From the NCBI GenBank assembly GCA_040954595.2, contig CM082594.2:8618001-8682000 (forward strand): 64,000 bases of DNA. Direction: 5' to 3'. The notes beneath the pieces were generated by a model. The model was not told the DNA's origin. It saw only the letters and a list, made by a program, of their open reading frames with translations, and did no database searches. Source of the DNA: Balanoglossus misakiensis. Lineage: Eukaryota > Hemichordata. Made by a program: the position numbers and the translations under genes. Shown here one piece after another: positions 55,488 to 64,000 of this stretch (the stretch's first letter is position 1; every line of letters starts with the position of its first letter).

Positions 55488-55918
55488 ACACAGACGTGCG
55501 TCTTTAACACCACGCCTAGCTGTGTTCATGCTGATAAGCACATAAGCCAAAACGAATTTTCATTCAAAGAGTTAAAAATTTATTAATATTCCAACACTTA
55601 GAGATTGGCAAAATAAAATACGAAAATACACGGATCTGAAATGATAATTTACAATGTAATTAGTCGGTGCACCTTTCGAATGCATGTTTTAGTACTCAGA
55701 GTCAAAGTCTTATCTCAGATGACATCATCACATGCTGTCTCGATTTTTGATATACACTGTACCAGCAATATAGTACTCGGTTTGTGGCTCCTGTTAATTT
55801 GCAAGTGTAAAGAAAAATGCAACACAGCGACAAAATAAAAGTAAAGCGCTTTTGATGGTCGATGGGCGATAGAAAGTCAGAGTTGATTTTCGGATCGAGA
55901 TTGTCGACATGGAGCTGT
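54084..55918. other. Tail-to-tail spacer between beta-tubulins A and B
   Basis: Non-coding. It contains the tubulin A 3'UTR (AATAAA at 54242), a CA microsatellite at 55457-55485, and the tubulin B 3'UTR (minus-strand AATAAA at 55584-55579). No gene is supported in the middle 1.2 kb. Confidence 0.6.
55457..55485. repeat. (CA)14 microsatellite
   Basis: A pure CA run in the spacer between tubulins A and B; likely polymorphic. Confidence 0.95.
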
Positions 55919-58159
<2,241 letters not shown>

Positions 58160-61100
58160 TTTGGCAATTTATGTACAAAAATACCGCAGTGCAAGATCGA
58201 CTTCTTGTCTGATTTTTCAACAAACCGGGAGTGCCTGATCCGTGCCACAGTTGCGAAATTTGAAGCTGTTTCGACCGGGTATTCTTCCGCTTGATATAGT
58301 ATGTAAATTAGTTAAGAAAAACATAGTCCTCCTGCAAAATAAGACTGAAACAAACCCTTTGCTGAATTTTTTTCTGGTGGAAGAGAAAACCTTAGAAGGA
58401 GTCCCTTTCACATATGGGATTGGAAGTCTTAAATCGTTGCTGCTTAACTTGAAACACAAAAGTAAGCACCTGTCTTAAGGGGCAGTGACCTAAATTTTAA
58501 CTACGGATAGGATAGTACGGCCAAACAGCAGAATTCACTCGCCATTGTGAACAGTTCCTGTATATACGGTGCATAGCGACAGGCAAACACGCATAAACGT
58601 GTTTCCATGGCCAGGGTTTGACGTCATATTGATTTATGATAATCAGTCCCCATATAGCAGCGAGGTGCCAATTTCAAACATTGTTACAACTTTATTAAAT
58701 ATGGAAAATAACTGACAGAAAGGGCCCATTAACTAACATTCCTTGCCGTTGACAACTGCAGGTGCACCCCTGCATTTATTTAGAAAGTTTGTGTAAAGTT
58801 TATTGCAAGCATTTTTCACGTGCGACTCTACAAGTCATGGCCATAAAACCATGAAAACCATGTTTGGCTGGGTAAATATATGAGGGACACTCCGTCTGCT
58901 GTGCTTGTCCACTCAGACGGTCAAAGTATACATTGATAACAGGTTTCGAAAAAATGCGCCAATGAGATGGTTGGTTTTTAACGGGGTTGGCACCAACAGC
59001 GTTATCTCCAGAACTGAAAACCTTAATTAGATATATGGTAGTTAGCGTTTTATCGTCTTGTTCAAGTCTGACTGGGACCCACACCTGTGTACATTTGTAT
59101 ACCAATCCTCACAAGGGAATATAATATGTTTGTCGCCAATGACAGTTGGTTTTACATTCCATCACCCCTATGCGGAATCGATTTGTAAGTCTGCTATCAG
59201 CTTTAGTCTACTTGGTATGTTTGCTTCGGAATGTCGTTTATCGACAGCTACTTGCTGACCCTACTGAAGGTGTGGAGCTTTATCGGCACTGGGCAATCTG
59301 TATTGATACGCTGTTTGAATGGCCGATAATCCATTGTATTGCTGCGTAGCTAAGCATCGTAGATTTCTTGGGTCGCTCTGCTCATGTTGCATTTGAATTC
59401 ACGAGGTTCGCCCTTAGTTGTTTTCCATTGGATTTCTTAAACATCAAAAATGTTTATTTGCCGGGGACCAGTGAAGTGTTGTGTTGACATGGACCTTTAA
59501 ACGGGCTTAATAGGAATAAAAATGTATGTATAGTCAGTCTAAAAGAATTTTGGCTATATTCAATGACTTCTTTGACTTCCAACATACGTGATGGTATGTA
59601 AAACACCCCTAGGGGGCAGGTGATCGTTTATTGTCTGCTAGAATCAATACCGCTCGTCCCCACGACCTCACAGGTGATGGAAAACACAACATACTTTTTA
59701 AACACCTGGATTTATGTAAATCTTGACCAGGCCAATGACTTTCATGCGCATATCTTTCATCTCAACATTAGCAAAAATGCGAGCATTAAGGCTGATTGGC
59801 TCCCGTCAGTTTTGGCCAATGCGTTTTGGTTCTATTATTTTGTGCACACATGTACAGTGGTAAATCGACTCCGTGCGGCCGCACCAGTACACGCCACCAA
59901 CGACGAAACGTCCACCAGTTTCAAGCTATACCCACAGGGCGTGCTTCAGTTGACTGAAGAGGCGCTCATCATAGTTCAGGTTCTTCGGTGCCTGCAACCC
60001 CCCCCCCCCCCCTCCCAATGTGGCACATTGCCAATCACGGTGTTACACCGGTTACCAGGGCAGCACACGGACACGAACTGGGAGGTCAAGCATCACTTCA
60101 ATCACTAGGTTGTAATCCGTCGATGGTCCGCCATGCTTTTGACAGTTGACTGATTTTCAACAATACCCATTTACTTATTGCCCCCAAAACAACGTGAAGC
60201 CAGCTTTGAGTTTCACACTACATTGTACATACTGTGTTTAGGCAAATACTAATGCACAATCAGACAGTTGATTATAGACGTGGAGTACACGTCCGCATAT
60301 GAAATATTTATAATATTCTGTTACCGATCTGGTAAAGCCTACTTTTATTGTGGTGTTCGTTAAGTCATAGAAAGGTATAATATTCACAATTACCAAATGC
60401 ACCGATACAAGGGTGTCGTGACGAGTGTTGTATAGAATAGAAGCACAGGAATTGCTAGTACGACATAAATTATCACACCTTGTCCTTCTACTGTTTTCGC
60501 AGTGGTATATGTTGGCTTCCAGCGGCTTCGCAGATTTGATTGTCAGCAACTTTTTCAACCTCTGTTACCGGACTAGAATCCCTGGGTGCGGTATGGCTTT
60601 ATTGTCTGCCGAAGCTTTTACTCAACACAAACAGAATGGATTCAAAAGAGTCACAACATGCATAGGGGAGACAGCACTAGCGCATAATTCATCCAAAAAG
60701 CTTTGGTGTGTTCATTGTGGTGAACAGGACCAGCATTGTGTGAGTCCCAACCTCTCCACGTCAGGTCGTGAGACAAAAGCAGTCTTGCCAGCACCTCGCC
60801 CACAGAGTGAAAGACCTCTTTGAATGTCCAGTGCATAGGGGTTGTTTTGGAGCTGGCAATCTTGCATACACGGCTGAATAACTTTGTCGGTTTAAATGGC
60901 CAGGGAATGTTCCCCTTTTAAAAGTCCGAAAGTTTATCAGCTGTTTTCGGTCGGTAGCCCGTGTGAAAGTTGTCCTTAGGCAATCTATCATCCAAGCGAC
61001 CGTGCGATTCATTTTTCTCCCGAAGAATAGATTTCACCATTCTTGCGCTGCAAACTGCTGTAATCTCCGCTCACCCGTTTCCGTTCTGCTTCAGCAAAGC

Positions 61101-62358
61101 AACAGGATGCATTTAATTTCTTTGGGTTGCAACATTTACATGTTAAAGTATTCTTTCAAGGCGATGAGTCCAAGCTTTCATGTCGATCCAGTACAAATTG
61201 CCGTGGTAGAATTTTGGCTGTGCAAGTCAGACTTGCAGGAAAATAATGTGAGACGGTCCACCTCACGAGAACAGTGCACTGTCAGTGTTTCTGTGATGTC
61301 TGGAAATCCCTTTCCTATTCTGGAAATGCTTTTCAATCTTTAAAGAGCCACTTTATTTGTAACAGAATCAACATTTCGTGATTTAGAATACCTGTATGTA
61401 AATGCAGTCTGTTTATGATTACATGTATCAACTCGGTTGCCATGGTAAACAACTTGCGGGCATCAAAAACTGCTGGGCTGCAATTCTGGCTGGATTTGGT
61501 GGGTCCATTTTGGCCTGTCGCTTTGTCACAGACCATGGTTAATTAAAGCATTTGGCATATTATGCTGTAATTTCTTTTTATTGAAATGTGTCATTATTGG
61601 TGCGTAGCAAAAATGACGTCATTGAAATCATATTACGCATATTATAAGATTCATAACTGCTACCGATTCGACTTGTCTGAGCATGCTCATCAGAATGAAC
61701 TGACTAGTGTGTCGATGACACTGATTTGACCTCTTAAAATAAAGTACTATAAGCTAAGCACACAATGAAATCTAAAATCATCCTGCTCAAACCAGTTTGC
61801 TGTTTACTTAAAATGGCGTGTTTGTGAGGCCCTAACTTTGGGGCGGCGTTAGGTGATAGGAATGCTGTTGGCAAGGCGCACAAGTCTATTTACGTGTCAA
61901 CATTGCAACATACCACTGACTGTGTCTTAGGGTCAAACGGGGCCGGCCTTCTATGGAGCGACGCATCGACGCGACGTCTACTTAAAAGTCGCGGATGAAT
62001 ATACATGCTGCCTTGGGCGACCGTAAACAACACAATGATGCACAGTCAAATTGTTTTCAATTTTGTTTAAAAACAGACAAGTTTGATATAAATTAATTCG
62101 ATGTTACAGATTATCATGATTATTGTAAACTTGATACTGGATTTTAAATAGAGACTCGTTTATCGCTCAGATGACGTCAGTTGAAAGAACTATTTAGCGG
62201 GCGTAGGTTGCGTAGTGCGTTATCAGGCTCTGGATTTTTACTCACAACATGCACGATTTCGAAAAAAAGTGCTGTCCAGCTCTCGGGTTTCGATTGAGTA
62301 CAAGCATCAAACGTTCGAACGATTTAAATTTTGCAATTTAACTTCAAAATCCATCAAA
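58160..62358. other. Head-to-head spacer between beta-tubulins B and C
   Basis: 4.2 kb with no supported gene. It should hold both promoters. A run of C (about 60000-60012) and a 162-codon chance frame (59620-60108) are the only notable features apart from the CRE listed separately. Confidence 0.5.
62172..62179 (+). promoter_or_regulatory. Palindromic CRE (TGACGTCA) upstream of beta-tubulin C
   Basis: An exact cAMP-response octamer lies 180 bp before the tubulin C start codon, just before a TATA-like ctatttag. The same octamer at 61614-61621 is further away. Motif match only. Confidence 0.4.

Positions 62359-64000
<1,642 letters not shown>

Noticed and set aside
59620-60108. 162-codon plus-strand open frame between tubulins B and C
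   Set aside because: It starts at GTG, runs through a poly-C tract read as poly-Pro, and shows no family resemblance.

Overview
This window reads as nuclear DNA of an invertebrate animal, most likely a deuterostome such as a cephalochordate or hemichordate. The species cannot be fixed from the sequence alone. The evidence is many short GT-AG introns, single-copy orthologues of genes that vertebrates duplicated, and gene neighbourhoods matching several human loci. I see no rRNA, tRNA, CRISPR array, prokaryotic operon or recognisable intact transposon. Exon limits below were set by eye from splice consensus, reading-frame phase and remembered human protein sequences, with no database search.

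Layout. 0-5.3 kb: a head-to-tail minus-strand cluster of three Shisa-like six-cysteine transmembrane genes, one cut by the window edge and one with an exactly duplicated last exon. 6.3-14 kb: CYLD deubiquitinase (+), with a near-perfect hairpin starting at its stop codon. 15.3-17.1 kb: intronless BTB-BACK-Kelch gene (-). 18.9-20.9 kb: MAF1 (-). 22-27.8 kb: a LUBAC-subunit gene (+) that joins a SHARPIN-like N-terminus to a HOIL-1L (RBCK1) RBR ligase and carries an alternative, SHARPIN-like last exon. 31.5-35.5 kb: an unrecognised single-pass membrane protein with a long basic tail (+). 40-45.5 kb: DEF8 (-). 46.5-47.1 kb: ATP5F1E (+). 49-50.7 kb: PSMG4 (-). 51.6-64 kb: three beta-tubulin genes in +, -, + orientation, the last cut by the window end.

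How the genes fit together. CYLD removes Met1- and Lys63-linked ubiquitin chains, and the RBCK1/SHARPIN-like gene encodes a partner of the ligase that makes Met1 chains, so the two sides of linear-ubiquitin signalling lie about 8 kb apart. MAF1 and the SHARPIN/RBCK1-like gene are head to head, as MAF1 and SHARPIN are in human. DEF8, ATP5F1E and PSMG4 each neighbour a different human beta-tubulin gene (TUBB3, TUBB1, TUBB2A/B). Here all three sit beside one tubulin cluster, which looks like the unsplit ancestral neighbourhood. Four divergent gene pairs have candidate shared promoter regions: MAF1/RBCK1, DEF8/ATP5F1E, PSMG4/TUBB-A and TUBB-B/TUBB-C.

The strongest points for follow-up are the dual SHARPIN/HOIL-1L locus, the triple beta-tubulin synteny, the CYLD 3'UTR hairpin, the exon-limited gene conversion among the tubulins, and the exact 323-bp exon duplication.
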